This document shows, piece by piece, positions 1 to 7,671 of a DNA stretch of 64,000 bases. The translations under genes and the position numbers were made by a program. The DNA lies in assembly GCF_018069705.1 (NCBI RefSeq), contig NZ_CP072943.1, positions 372,001-436,000 on the forward strand, read 5' to 3'. Numbering within the stretch: the first letter of the stretch is position 1; each line of letters starts with the position of its first letter. The notes beneath the pieces are model-generated. The model ran no database searches and was not told the DNA's origin. It worked only from the letters and a program-made list of their open reading frames with translations. Source of the stretch: Aminithiophilus ramosus. Its GTDB lineage: Bacteria > Synergistota > Synergistia > Synergistales > Aminithiophilaceae.

Positions 1-1013
1 GGACGGCGACGGCCACGGCGCTGGCGTAGGTGCCGACGCCGGCAAAGGGCATGTTGAAGATGCCGAAAAGGAAGGCGATCTTGAGGATCCCGCTCAGGCA
101 GGAACCTTCCATGTGGGCCGTGGCCCCGATGGGAAGGACCATCTCGCGGATGTCGGCGGGAATGCCCATGCGGGCCGCCGCCGCGAGGTTGACGGGCAGC
201 GTGGCCGTGCTGCTCTGAGTCCCCAGGGCCGTTACGGCGGGGGGGATGATGTTCTTCCAGAAAAGGGCAAGACCTTTGCCCTCGGTGGCGATCCAGGCGT
301 AGAGGGTGAAGGCGATGAAAAAGTAGCCGAAGGTGACGACGTGGTAGACGACCATGGAGCGCATGTAGGCGCCGAGGAGATTGGGGCCGAAGTCGCCGAC
401 GAGGGCGGCGAAGTAGGCCGCCAAGCCTATGGGAGCGTAGTACATGACGATTCTGACGAGATTGAGCATGGCGTCGGCGGCGACGGCAATGGCCCGCGAG
501 AGGGGGCGGGCCCGCTCTCCCAGCATCTGGAGGCTGACGCCGAAAAGAAGGGAGAAGAGGATCAGCGGCAGCATGTGACGCCGCGAGAGGAGGTCCTGGA
601 AGTCGCTGACGGTGAAGGCCTTGACGATTTGGTCGGCCGTGCTGAGGGGCTGGAACTCCTCGGGGGCCGTCAGGGCCAACGCCGTTCCCGCTGCGGGAGG
701 ATAGAGCTTGACGGTGACGAGCATGAGGAGGGCGGCGATGGCGCCGGTGACGAGAAAGACCGCGACGAGGGCGCCCATGACGCGGCCGAGACGGCTCATG
801 GAGGCCATGTTGGCCACGGCGCTGCAGATGGTGGTGAAGACGAGGGGGACGACGATCATGAACAGGGCGTTCAGAAAGAGGTCTCCCAGGGGTTTGAAGA
901 CGAGGGCCTCCTTGCCCATGGCGAGCCCCAGAAGGGAACCGCCGACGATGGCGGCCGGCGAGGATAATCGGAAAGCGGTAGGTCTTCCACAGGCTGTTGC
1001 GGGTCTCAGTCAT
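1..1013 (-). CDS. Dicarboxylate/amino acid:cation symporter (DAACS family), 3' end beyond window, apparent frameshift near its start
   Basis: Membrane symporter of the GltP/DctA/SstT type, which imports glutamate, aspartate, serine or C4-dicarboxylates with Na+ or H+. The translated minus strand shows the family hallmarks: repeated hydrophobic segments, a QSSTATLP-like hairpin motif (TQSSTATLPVNL), and MEGSC in the following helix. The ATG at 1013 follows GGAGGCAGGAGA. Reading from it gives MTETRNSLWKTYRFPIILA, but the family frame then continues one base off. A one-base insertion in the GGCCGGC stretch at about 951-957, inside the first membrane helix, would restore it. The frame-intact part alone could start at ATG 919, losing helix 1. 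The gene runs off the left edge. Family assignment is firm; substrate is not. The lesion may be real or a sequence error. Confidence 0.85.
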   Translation of the reverse strand, partial: MTETRNSLWKTYRFPIILAGRHRRRFPSGARHGQGGPRLQTPGRPLSERPVHDRRPPRLHHHLQRRGQHGLHEPSRPRHGRPRRGLSRHRRHRRPPHARHRQALSSRSGNGVGPDGPRGVPAPQHGRPNRQGLHRQRLPGPPLAASHAAADPLLPSFRRQPPDAGRAGPPPLAGHCRRRRRHAQSRQNRHVLRSHRLGGLLRRPRRRLRPQSPRRLHALHGRLPRRHLRLLFHRLHPLRLDRHRGQRSCPFLEEHHPPRRNGPGDSEQHGHAARQPRGGGPHGHSRRHPRDGPSHRGHGPHGRFLPERDPQDRLPFRHLQHALCRRRHLRQRRGRRR

Positions 1014-1200
1014 TCTCCTGCCTCCTCAGGTATTGTCGATAAAAGGTCTCTTCGTCCTCCTTGGCGGTGTTCGGGGCCTCGTCGGCTCAGCCTTTCCCTC
1101 CCGCCGGGCTCTGCCTTTTCACCTCCTTCCGTATAAGGGGCCTGTCGGCCAGGCCCGCCGGAGGCCTGCCTGGCCGAGGTCTTCTCCTCTGCCGATTCGC

Positions 1201-1230
1201 ATCATAAAATCAGAGACCGTTTTTCTGCAA
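1201..1230 (-). promoter_or_regulatory. Probable sigma-70 promoter of the symporter gene
   Basis: On the minus strand, TTGCAG (1230-1225) and TATGAT (1206-1201) are separated by 18 bases. It sits about 190 bases upstream of the symporter ATG and is the best match in the gap. Confidence 0.5.
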
Positions 1231-1310
1231 GTCCTTTCTCCTTGCGGCGACGGGAGAACCGTCATCGGTCGCGCCCGCTTTACGGAGGGTCATCGTTTCC
1301 CACGTCGAAC

Positions 1311-1355
1311 GTCAGAGGCCGAAGGGGACGCCTGGCGTCCCTTTCGGCCTCTGAC
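1311..1355 (-). terminator. Hairpin after ybjQ
   Basis: A 20-bp stem (GTCAGAGGCCGAAGGGGACG with its complement, one G-U pair) around a 5-base loop. It lies just downstream of the ybjQ stop on the minus strand. No U tract follows, so it is terminator-like rather than a textbook intrinsic terminator. Confidence 0.5.
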
Positions 1356-1397
1356 TCGGTGAGACTCTTCCGCGGCACGGTTCGAGGAGGCCCTCCC

Positions 1398-1727
1398 TCA
1401 GAGCGTCTCCAGCCTGACGGCCGTTCCGCAGACGGTGACCATCAGCATGTTCTGGCCGTTGCTGCCGATGACCTCGTAGTTGACGAGCATGCCGACGACG
1501 GCGTCAGCTCCCAACGCCGAGGCCCTCGCCTCCATCTCGGCCAGAGCCTTGTCGCGGGCTCTCTGGAGCTCTTCCTCGTAGGCTCCCGAGCGGCCGCCGA
1601 AGAAATTCGTCAGCCCAGCCTTGAAATCCTTGAAAAAATTGGCTCCCACGATCACTTCGCCGAAGGCGATGCCCAGATAGCGGCCGATCTTCTTCCCCTC
1701 GACGGCGTGCGTCGTCGTCACGATCAC
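1398..1727 (-). CDS. YbjQ/UPF0145 family protein
   Basis: A 109-residue protein of the YbjQ (UPF0145) family. The family forms small beta-rich rings and has no settled function; some members are annotated as heavy-metal-binding. Visible marks are the start IVTTTHAVEGKKIGRYLG, the middle FGGRSGAYEEEL with a helix rich in Glu, Arg and Ala, and the end GADAVVGMLVNYEVIG. The start is GTG at 1727, behind GGGGAGAAACC. The length matches the family. It is apparently a single gene with its own downstream hairpin and no metabolic context. Family is secure; role unknown. Confidence 0.9.
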   Translation of the reverse strand: MIVTTTHAVEGKKIGRYLGIAFGEVIVGANFFKDFKAGLTNFFGGRSGAYEEELQRARDKALAEMEARASALGADAVVGMLVNYEVIGSNGQNMLMVTVCGTAVRLETL

Positions 1728-1909
1728 GATGGTTTCTCCCCTTCCATGAGGGGGGCCTTCTTTTCGAGCCCCTTCTCCTCCCGTCGAGAATACGCCTCCC
1801 GCCCCTCTCCGATCAAGGAAGGGCCTTTCCAGGTCGGGGCGGTGACCTTCAAGAGACGGACTGTCGTCCGACGCGCCGGGGTGACATTTTCCCTGTCCTC
1901 TTCACGAGT

Positions 1910-1924
1910 GACAATACCATTGTC
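1910..1924. promoter_or_regulatory. Dyad upstream of the metQNI promoter
   Basis: GACAAT-ACC-ATTGTC is a perfect 6+3+6 inverted repeat that ends 24 bases before the -35 box. Its place suggests a regulator site, perhaps an activator. No regulator is identified. Confidence 0.35.
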
Positions 1925-1948
1925 CGGCGACAAGGGGAGAAATTTCAG

Positions 1949-1977
1949 TTGACAAGGGGAATGGAAGTCTCTATAAT
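1949..1977 (+). promoter_or_regulatory. Consensus sigma-70 promoter of the metQNI operon
   Basis: TTGACA (1949-1954) and TATAAT (1972-1977) are both exact consensus with a 17-base spacer. Transcription should start near 1984, leaving a leader of about 240 bases before metQ. A strong promoter of this kind fits control by downstream termination. Confidence 0.85.
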
Positions 1978-1994
1978 CCCCGAACAAGTGGGGA

Positions 1995-2019
1995 AAGAAG
2001 GGACCTTTGTCCGCTTCTT
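1995..2019 (+). other. 5' leader hairpin of the metQNI transcript
   Basis: AAGAAG/CTTCTT and GGAC/GTCC form a 10-bp stem with one bulged G and a CUUU loop, near the predicted 5' end of the RNA. It may stabilise the transcript or act as a pause hairpin. Confidence 0.4.
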
Positions 2020-2061
2020 GCCTCGACCGATCCGAAAGATGAAGGGAAAGGAGGAGTCGCC

Positions 2062-2148
2062 ATGACGCGTCGTATCGACATGATGATGTGCAGCATGATG
2101 ATGTGCGACGGCGGCGGATCTCCTCCAGGAAGGATCGGCGACTGTTGA
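2062..2148 (+). CDS. Met/Cys-rich leader peptide of metQNI
   Basis: A 28-codon reading frame with a very strong Shine-Dalgarno (AAAGGAGG, 7 bases before ATG). The peptide starts MTRRIDMMMCSMMMCDGGG and ends in Cys: two runs of three Met codons, each followed by Cys, giving 7 Met and 3 Cys in 28 residues. It lies between a consensus promoter and an intrinsic terminator that precedes metQ by 24 bases. This is the arrangement of transcription attenuation: ribosomes stalling at uncharged Met (or Cys) codons would favour read-through into the methionine importer. The frame, ribosome site and terminator are seen directly; the regulatory role is inferred. A region at 2116-2122 can pair with 2172-2178 inside the terminator stem, one possible antiterminator. 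Confidence 0.8.
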   Translation: MTRRIDMMMCSMMMCDGGGSPPGRIGDC

Positions 2149-2166
2149 CCTGTCGCTGTCTCGAAT

Positions 2167-2199
2167 GGGCCGGGATCCCCAGGGGATCTCGGCCCTTTT
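2167..2199 (+). terminator. Attenuator terminator upstream of metQ
   Basis: GGGCCGGGATCCCC (2167-2180) pairs with GGGGATCTCGGCCC (2182-2195), with one G-U pair, followed by TTTT. It lies between the leader peptide stop and the metQ ribosome site, with no full gene upstream, so it should act as a conditional terminator. Confidence 0.8.
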
Positions 2200-2223
2200 C
2201 CTATCCATGAGGAGGTTTTACCT

Positions 2224-3018
2224 GTGAAGAAGACCTTTGTCGTCCTTGCGCTGCTCGCTCTGTATGCCCTTGTCGCCCTTCCCGCCTCGGCGGAGCCGGA
2301 GAAATTGAAGGTGGGGGCCACGGCGGGCCCTCACGCGGAGATCCTGGAGTTCGTCAAGGAGGGAGCCCGAGACCTGGGCCTCGATATCGAAGTCGTCGAG
2401 TTCAGCGACTACATCGCCCCCAACGCGGCCCTCGATCAGGGCGATCTCGACGCCAACTCCTACCAGCATCAGTTCTTCCTGGACACGCAGAACAAGGACC
2501 GGGGCTACCACCTCGTCTCCATAGCCAAGACGGCCGTCTGCCCCATGGGCTTCTATTCCAAGAAGCTCAAGAGCATCGACGAGCTGGCCGACGGTGCCAC
2601 CGTGGCCGTCCCCAACGATCCGGCCAACGTCGGGCGTGCCCTCGTCCTGCTGGAGCAGAAGGGATTCATCAAGCTCGCTGAAGGCGTTGGCTACAGGGCT
2701 TCCGTCCTCGACGTCGTCGAGAACCCCAAGAAGCTGAAGCTCATCGAGATCGAGGCACCTCAGCTTCCCCGCTCCCTCGATGACGTCGATCTGGGCGCCG
2801 TCAACGTCAACTACGCCGTCGATGCCGGTCTCTCTCCCCTTGAGGATGCCCTTCTCATCGAAGACGCGGCGACGTCGCCTTTCGCCAACATCCTCGTCGT
2901 CCGCGAGGCCGACAAGGATCGCCCCGCCCTTCGGAAACTCGTCGAGGCCTACCAGACCGATGCCGTCAAGACCTTCATGCTCGAACGCTTCAAGGGGGCC
3001 TTCGTACCGGCGTGGTAG
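2224..3018 (+). CDS. metQ: Methionine ABC transporter substrate-binding protein MetQ (NlpA family)
   Basis: Extracytoplasmic binding protein that delivers methionine to MetNI. It has 264 residues, typical of the family. A Sec signal (KKTFVVLALLALYALVALPASA) lacks a lipobox Cys, so it is probably not a lipoprotein. The mature part shows NlpA signatures: LKVGATAGPHAEILEFV, the YIAPNAALDQGDLDANSYQH segment, and NVNYAVDAGL near the ligand cleft. The start is GTG at 2224 behind GAGGAGG. It is first in a metQ-metN-metI operon and is controlled by the leader peptide and terminator upstream. The family also carries other small amino acids, but the Met-rich leader supports methionine. Confidence 0.93.
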   Translation: MKKTFVVLALLALYALVALPASAEPEKLKVGATAGPHAEILEFVKEGARDLGLDIEVVEFSDYIAPNAALDQGDLDANSYQHQFFLDTQNKDRGYHLVSIAKTAVCPMGFYSKKLKSIDELADGATVAVPNDPANVGRALVLLEQKGFIKLAEGVGYRASVLDVVENPKKLKLIEIEAPQLPRSLDDVDLGAVNVNYAVDAGLSPLEDALLIEDAATSPFANILVVREADKDRPALRKLVEAYQTDAVKTFMLERFKGAFVPAW

Positions 3019-3059
3019 ACGGCGCAACGGGAATCGCAGCCCGAAAGGAGTTCATTCCA

Positions 3060-4121
3060 ATGGCCATTTCCCTCAGGGGATTGACGAAAGTTTACGGCAC
3101 GGGAGCGACGGCTCTCAAGGCTCTTGACGCCATCGATCTCGACGTCCCCGACGGGTCGATCTTCGGCATCATCGGCTCCAGCGGGGCCGGCAAGAGCACC
3201 CTCATCCGCTGCGTCAACCTGCTCGAGCGCCCCACGGCGGGGACGGTCATCGTCGGCGGCGTCGATTTCACGGCCCTGGCCGAGGCCGACCTCCGCGAGG
3301 CGCGCAAGAAGGTGGGCATGATCTTCCAGTCCTTCAACCTCCTGGCGCGGCGGACCGTCTTCGGCAACGTGGCCCTTCCCCTGGAGCTGGCCGGCTGGTC
3401 GAAGGAGAAGATCGGTCCCCGCGTCGACGAACTCCTCGATCTGGTGGGCCTGGCCGATCGGCGGAATCACTACCCTTCCCAGCTTTCGGGAGGGCAGAAA
3501 CAGAGGGTGGGCATCGCCCGCGCCCTGGCCAACGGCCCCGACGTGCTCCTTTCCGACGAGGCCACGTCGGCCCTCGACCCGAAGACGACGCAGTCCATCC
3601 TGGAACTCCTTCGCGACATCAACGAGAGACTGGGGCTGACGATTCTCCTCATCACCCACGAGATGAACGTCATCAAGGCCGTCTGCCACAACGTGGCCGT
3701 CATCGACGAGGGGCGCATCGTCGAACAGGGGCCCGTCCTCGACGTCTTCACCGATCCCCGCGAGACGGCGACGCGCGACCTTCTGGGCGAGATCATCGGC
3801 GTCGATCTCCCCGACAGCTTCGGGGGGCTCGACTTCTCCCGCGAGACCATCGAGGGCGGCGACGTGGTCGTTCAGCTTCGCTTCTTCGGCAACGTCGCCG
3901 CCGAGCCCGTCATGTCCGATCTGGTGCGGCGTTTCGACGTCGACGTCAACATCCTGACGGCCCACATCGATCACATCCGCAACGTCCCCTACGGAACGCT
4001 CGTCGTCGGCCTCTCCGGCGACGAGGGGCAGCGCCGGGCGGCGCTGAAACATCTCGAGTCCCTCGATCTCAAAGTGGAGGTGGTCGGCCATGTCGGCAAA
4101 GCTCTTGGCGCTGCTGTTTAG
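3060..4121 (+). CDS. metN: Methionine ABC transporter ATP-binding protein MetN
   Basis: Cytoplasmic ATPase that powers the MetI channel. It has 353 residues from the ATG at 3060, which follows AAAGGAG. Walker A is GSSGAGKST (about residues 39-47), the ABC signature LSGGQKQR, and Walker B is VLLSDEATSALD, where the family usually has CDE. The C-terminal quarter (VVVQLRFFGNVAAEPVMSDL onward) is the NIL/ACT-like domain, which in MetN binds methionine and inhibits the pump when the cell is replete. The stop overlaps the metI start by 32 bases, implying translational coupling. Confidence 0.95.
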   Translation: MAISLRGLTKVYGTGATALKALDAIDLDVPDGSIFGIIGSSGAGKSTLIRCVNLLERPTAGTVIVGGVDFTALAEADLREARKKVGMIFQSFNLLARRTVFGNVALPLELAGWSKEKIGPRVDELLDLVGLADRRNHYPSQLSGGQKQRVGIARALANGPDVLLSDEATSALDPKTTQSILELLRDINERLGLTILLITHEMNVIKAVCHNVAVIDEGRIVEQGPVLDVFTDPRETATRDLLGEIIGVDLPDSFGGLDFSRETIEGGDVVVQLRFFGNVAAEPVMSDLVRRFDVDVNILTAHIDHIRNVPYGTLVVGLSGDEGQRRAALKHLESLDLKVEVVGHVGKALGAAV

Positions 4122-4752
4122 CTCCCTGGCCGACACGCTCTACATGGTGGGCGTATCGAGTCTCATCGCCTTCCTCTTCGGCCTGCCCCTGGGTGTCGTC
4201 CTTCTCGTGACGGAGAAGGGGCAGCTTCTCGAAAGTGCCGTCATCAACCGTCTTCTGGGCTCCGTCGTCAACGCGGCCCGATCGACGCCCTTCATCATCC
4301 TCATGGTCCTCCTCATCCCCGTGACGCGGGCCATCGTGGGGACCTCCATCGGCACTAACGCCGCCATCGTCCCTCTGGCCATCGCGGCCACGCCTTTCGT
4401 GGGCCGCGTCATCGAGGGGGCTCTGAGGGAAGTGGACGGTGGCGTCGTCGAGGCGGCGCTCTCCATGGGGGCCTCGCCCTGGCAGATCATCGTCAAGGTC
4501 CTCCTGCCCGAGGCCCTTCCGGCCATCGTCGTCGGTCTCACCCTTTCGGTGATCAACCTCATCGGCTACTCGGCCATGGCCGGGGCCATCGGCGGCGGCG
4601 GCCTGGGCGACCTGGCCATCCGCTACGGCTATCAGCGCTTCCGCCTCGACGTCATGTTCCTGACCGTCGTCGTCCTCATCGCCCTCGTCCACCTCTGCCA
4701 GGGGCTGGGCGACCTCCTGGCCCGAAGGCTCCGTCGCGACGGAAGGAACTGA
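4090..4752 (+). CDS. metI: Methionine ABC transporter permease MetI
   Basis: Inner-membrane channel subunit, 220 residues with about five membrane helices. The EAA loop that docks on MetN is visible as VEAALSMGASPWQIIVKVLLPEALP. Family-typical segments include STPFIILMVLLIPVTR and GYSAMAGAIGGGGLGDLAIRYGYQRF. The ATG at 4090 lies inside the end of metN behind GGAGGT. It is last in the operon, with a hairpin about 25 bases after the stop. Confidence 0.95.
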   Translation: MSAKLLALLFSSLADTLYMVGVSSLIAFLFGLPLGVVLLVTEKGQLLESAVINRLLGSVVNAARSTPFIILMVLLIPVTRAIVGTSIGTNAAIVPLAIAATPFVGRVIEGALREVDGGVVEAALSMGASPWQIIVKVLLPEALPAIVVGLTLSVINLIGYSAMAGAIGGGGLGDLAIRYGYQRFRLDVMFLTVVVLIALVHLCQGLGDLLARRLRRDGRN

Positions 4753-5061
4753 CGTCTCGGAGGGAAAGCGGAACCCCCGCAGGACCCGGTCGATTCGCGA
4801 CAGGTCCTGCGGGAGCTTCGGACCCGCGCCGGCCGGTCGATCGCGCCGGCGTCACCGGAGAGGGGCTCGAAGGACAGACTCGGCAGAGCCCCTCCGTCGA
4901 GACCTCCTCTTTTCCCCTTCCGCCCCTTTGACGAAAGGCGCCTTTGTCCTATGCTCTTTGCGGTCCCCCCATCGTCGGCGACGAGAGGACCGTTTTCCCC
5001 GGGCCGGCGAGATCGAGGGGAGACTTGTGCGATTCCGGCCACGACAGAGGAGAGCGACAGG
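4753..5061. other. Gap between metI and the GNAT gene
   Basis: About 310 bases. A terminator-like hairpin lies at 4776-4813. The rest shows no supported gene or clear promoter. Confidence 0.5.
4776..4813 (+). terminator. Terminator-like hairpin after metI
   Basis: CCCGCAGGACC pairs perfectly with GGTCCTGCGGG across a 16-base loop, just after the metI stop. No U tract follows. Confidence 0.5.
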
Positions 5062-5865
5062 ATGGATATTCGATCGCTGGGCTACCGCACGGACCTCATC
5101 TTTCCCCGCTTCGATGGGGAGATCTTCGATCGCGGCGGCTATCTGGTGGCCCTGACGCCTCAGAATCCCTCCTTCTTCTGGGGGAACTTCGTCCTTTTTC
5201 CGGGTCCTCCCGGCGCGGGCGATCTGAAAAGGTGGAAGGGCGTCTTCGACGAGGAGGTCCGCTCGAGGCTGGATGTCGACCATTACGCCTTCGGATGGGA
5301 CGGGGTCGATGGGGAGATGGGCGAGATCGGGCCCTTCGATGCGGAGGGATTCAGCCTCAATCGCTCCGTCGTCCTCGCCGCCGACCGTGTCACGATCCCC
5401 CGGAAGTACGATCGGTCCGTCGTCGTGAGACCCATCGAGGGCGATGACGAGTGGGAAGAGGCGACACGAAACCAGATCGCCTGTTCCGACCCCTGCTTCG
5501 ATCCCGAAAACTACAAGATCTTTAAAGACGGGCAGATGGCTCGGTACAGGAAAATGGCGGCTTCAGGCTTGGGTTTCTGGTTCGGCGCCTTCCTGGAGGA
5601 GAAGCTCGTGGCGGATCTGGGGATTTTCTCGACGGGGAGTTTGGGACGCTTCCAGAACGTGGGGACTCATCCGGACTATCGCCGCAGGGGCATATGCGGT
5701 GCTCTCGTCCATCAGGCCAGCCTTTTCGTCCTGGACACAATGAAAGTCGAGACGTTGGTGATGGTCGCCGATAAAGACTACCATGCCTTGGCCATTTATG
5801 AGTCGGTCGGTTTCATCCCAAAGGAACGTCAGGTCGGAGCCTACTGGTGGGGAAAAAAGAGGTAG
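5062..5865 (+). CDS. GNAT family N-acetyltransferase
   Basis: A 267-residue protein whose C-terminal half is a GNAT fold that moves an acetyl group from acetyl-CoA. The acetyl-CoA loop is visible as VGTHPDYRRRGICGALVHQA, and the last strand-helix as ALAIYESVGFIPKERQ. The N-terminal half (MDIRSLGYRTDLIFPRFDG onward) is not a recognised domain. The start at 5062 follows GAGGAGA. It is a single gene between two hairpins, and its substrate cannot be told. Confidence 0.85.
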   Translation: MDIRSLGYRTDLIFPRFDGEIFDRGGYLVALTPQNPSFFWGNFVLFPGPPGAGDLKRWKGVFDEEVRSRLDVDHYAFGWDGVDGEMGEIGPFDAEGFSLNRSVVLAADRVTIPRKYDRSVVVRPIEGDDEWEEATRNQIACSDPCFDPENYKIFKDGQMARYRKMAASGLGFWFGAFLEEKLVADLGIFSTGSLGRFQNVGTHPDYRRRGICGALVHQASLFVLDTMKVETLVMVADKDYHALAIYESVGFIPKERQVGAYWWGKKR

Positions 5866-5963
5866 GATAAACTGAAAGGCATCGTCTACCTTGCCAGGCG
5901 AGGCGGTCTCTTTCAAGCGTCTGGCCGGGTGGCGAGAGGCTCTCGGGCCTCGGTGGGAGGATA

Positions 5964-6006
5964 ACAGGAGGGCGCGGACCGTTTTTGACGGTTCGCGCCC
6001 TCCTGT
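5964..6006 (+). terminator. Bidirectional terminator between GNAT and MFS genes
   Basis: A 19-bp stem (ACAGGAGGGCGCGGACCGT with its complement, one G-U pair) and a 5-base loop, followed by TTAA on the plus strand. It lies between two convergent genes and probably ends both. Confidence 0.8.
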
Positions 6007-6015
6007 TTAAGGCCT

Positions 6016-7308
6016 TCAGCCCTTTTCCGCCGCGGCGACGGTGATGTTGCGGCACCGCGTCTCGGGGATGAGGAGGGCGCAGGCGATTCCGAAGAGGGAG
6101 CAGGCCAGGGCGAAGGAGAAGAGGGCCCGGTACTGGACGAGGGGGGCGGCGTCGGGCATTCTGTCGAGGATCACGCCCATGGCCGTCGTGATGAGGGCCG
6201 CTCCGCCGAAGGCGACGGTGTTGACGAGGGCCACGGCCATGCCCGTGTAGCGGGGGACGTTGATCTCCTTGGCCACGGCCCAGGTGAGGATGAAGGCCGT
6301 CGAGGTGACGCCCATGACGAAGAAAAGGGGCCTGAGGAGGGCCTGGGGGGGCATGCCGCCGTTCCAGAAGACCAGAGGCGTGAGACAGAGACAGAAGAGG
6401 GCCGTCATGGTGAGGATGACGGGCTTGCGGCGGCCGATGCGGTCCGAGAGGCCGCCCGTCATGATGCCTCCGGCCATGGCGCCGAAGACGATGTAGGAGG
6501 CGATGGCCGCCGCCGCCGGGCGGGCCAGGCCGTAGACCTTCTCGATGTAGGAGATTCCCCAGGCGCCGGAGAAGGCCAGGTAGATCCCCATGATGGAGGC
6601 GTAGAAAAGGGCCGCCGGCCAGATGCGCCAGTTGGAGAGGATGGCCCGGAATCCCTCGGCGAGGGAGGGTTTCCCCCGCGTCGGCGGGGCGGCGTTGAGA
6701 GGGGCCAGCCCCATGTCGGCGGGGGCGTTGCGGATCAGAAGCCAGCAGAGGCCTCCGAGGAGGAGCGAGAGGGCGCCGATGGCGACGAAGGTCGTCCTCC
6801 AGGTGAAGGCCGCCACGGCCCAGGCCAGAGGGGCCTGGGCCAGGACGCCGCCCAGACTTCCGACGAGGTTGGTCACGCCCGAGAGGGTGCCGAAGTCGCG
6901 CTCGCGGAACCACATGGAGAGGACCTTGAGGGTGGCGATGAAGACCGTCGAGACGCCGATGCCGACGAGGAAGCGGCCGGCGAAAAGAAGGGTCGTTCCC
7001 TGGGCCATGCCGAAAAGAAGCGAGCCCGCCCCGGCCAGGGTCATGCCGAAGGTGACGGTGGCCCGCGCTCCCAGCGAATCGGCCAGGTAGCCCACGGGGA
7101 TCTGCATGACCATATAGGCGTAGAAGTACATCGATGCCAGAGACCCGAAGGCCGAGCCGCTGAGGCCGAAGTCGTCGACGAGATTCTGGCGGACGACGGC
7201 GGCGGCGAGACGGTGGAAGAAGACGACCATGTAGGAGGCGAGCATGATGGCCCAGACGATCCAGCGGTAGCCGTAGCCCTTCGGTGCCGTTCTGCATTCT
7301 TCAGTCAT
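6016..7308 (-). CDS. MFS transporter
   Basis: Major facilitator carrier of 430 residues with about 12 membrane helices. The family motif A region appears as GYLADSLGARATVTFG in the first half and GGLSDRIGRRKPVI in the second. The organisation resembles the anion:cation symporter/oxalate-formate branch (RNLVDDFGLSGSAFG-like start, IGVSTVFIATLKVLSMWF), which fits organic acid exchange, but the substrate is not resolved. The ATG at 7308 follows AAGGAG. It lies downstream of paaK on the same strand, but 360 bases and a weak terminator separate them. Confidence 0.88.
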   Translation of the reverse strand: MTEECRTAPKGYGYRWIVWAIMLASYMVVFFHRLAAAVVRQNLVDDFGLSGSAFGSLASMYFYAYMVMQIPVGYLADSLGARATVTFGMTLAGAGSLLFGMAQGTTLLFAGRFLVGIGVSTVFIATLKVLSMWFRERDFGTLSGVTNLVGSLGGVLAQAPLAWAVAAFTWRTTFVAIGALSLLLGGLCWLLIRNAPADMGLAPLNAAPPTRGKPSLAEGFRAILSNWRIWPAALFYASIMGIYLAFSGAWGISYIEKVYGLARPAAAAIASYIVFGAMAGGIMTGGLSDRIGRRKPVILTMTALFCLCLTPLVFWNGGMPPQALLRPLFFVMGVTSTAFILTWAVAKEINVPRYTGMAVALVNTVAFGGAALITTAMGVILDRMPDAAPLVQYRALFSFALACSLFGIACALLIPETRCRNITVAAAEKG

Positions 7309-7671
7309 TGAGGGATTCTCCTTCTTCGGTCCAGATGGGAGCTGTAGGTCTCTGCTGCAAGGCCGATCGCGGCCGAGGCGGACGGGCCTGCCGTCGCGAG
7401 ATCCGAGGGGGGCCGGCCGCTGCGGGAAGTTCCGCTGTCCCAATCGGCTCCGGCGCTCTCGAGGCCCGAAAGAGAGAACGTCGTGACCTTGGAGCGGGAC
7501 AGGGCGCTTCGCGCCCTCTGCCGGGGAGGGGCGTCCCTCTCGGGCGGAATCCGGTTTCGGAAAAAAGGTCCTGCGAGAGGTCCGACGGGAAGGGGATCTC
7601 CACGAGAGGCCTTTCGTTCGGGATGGGAAAGATCTTTTCCGAGACGGAAGTCGGAGCCGAGGGGCCTTCCC
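7309..7671. other. Gap between paaK and the MFS gene
   Basis: About 360 bases. It holds a weak terminator for paaK (7561-7583) and a small 7-bp hairpin (AGGGCGC-TTC-GCGCCCT, 7501-7517). No gene or convincing MFS promoter is seen. Confidence 0.4.
7561..7583 (-). terminator. Probable terminator after paaK
   Basis: On the minus strand a short imperfect stem (GGACCT/AGGACC, one A-A mismatch) is followed by six Ts, about 90 bases after the paaK stop. Confidence 0.45.

Larger units (their letters stand above)
1014..1397. other. 384-base gap holding the symporter 5' leader and a hairpin downstream of ybjQ
   Basis: No gene is supported here. It holds the symporter promoter (1201-1230), a 5' leader of roughly 180 bases with a perfect 10-bp hairpin (1145-1154 with 1168-1177), and a terminator-like hairpin at 1311-1355. 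A strong Shine-Dalgarno-like AAGGAGGTGA lies in the leader on the minus strand, but no convincing reading frame follows it. Confidence 0.5.
1728..2061. other. Control region upstream of the met leader peptide
   Basis: Gap between ybjQ and the methionine leader peptide. It contains a GACAAT-ACC-ATTGTC dyad, a consensus promoter and a 5' leader hairpin, each listed separately. No other gene is supported. Confidence 0.6.

Noticed and set aside
113-967. Long open frame opposite the symporter gene
   Set aside because: It is the antisense shadow of the symporter; composition is repetitive Gly/Asp/Glu/Arg with no family marks. The same holds for most long frames opposite real genes in this GC-rich DNA.
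1090-1206. Leader peptide for the symporter (ATGATG or GTGAAA frames)
   Set aside because: No run of regulatory codons and no U-tracted terminator follows, unlike the met and Trp leaders.
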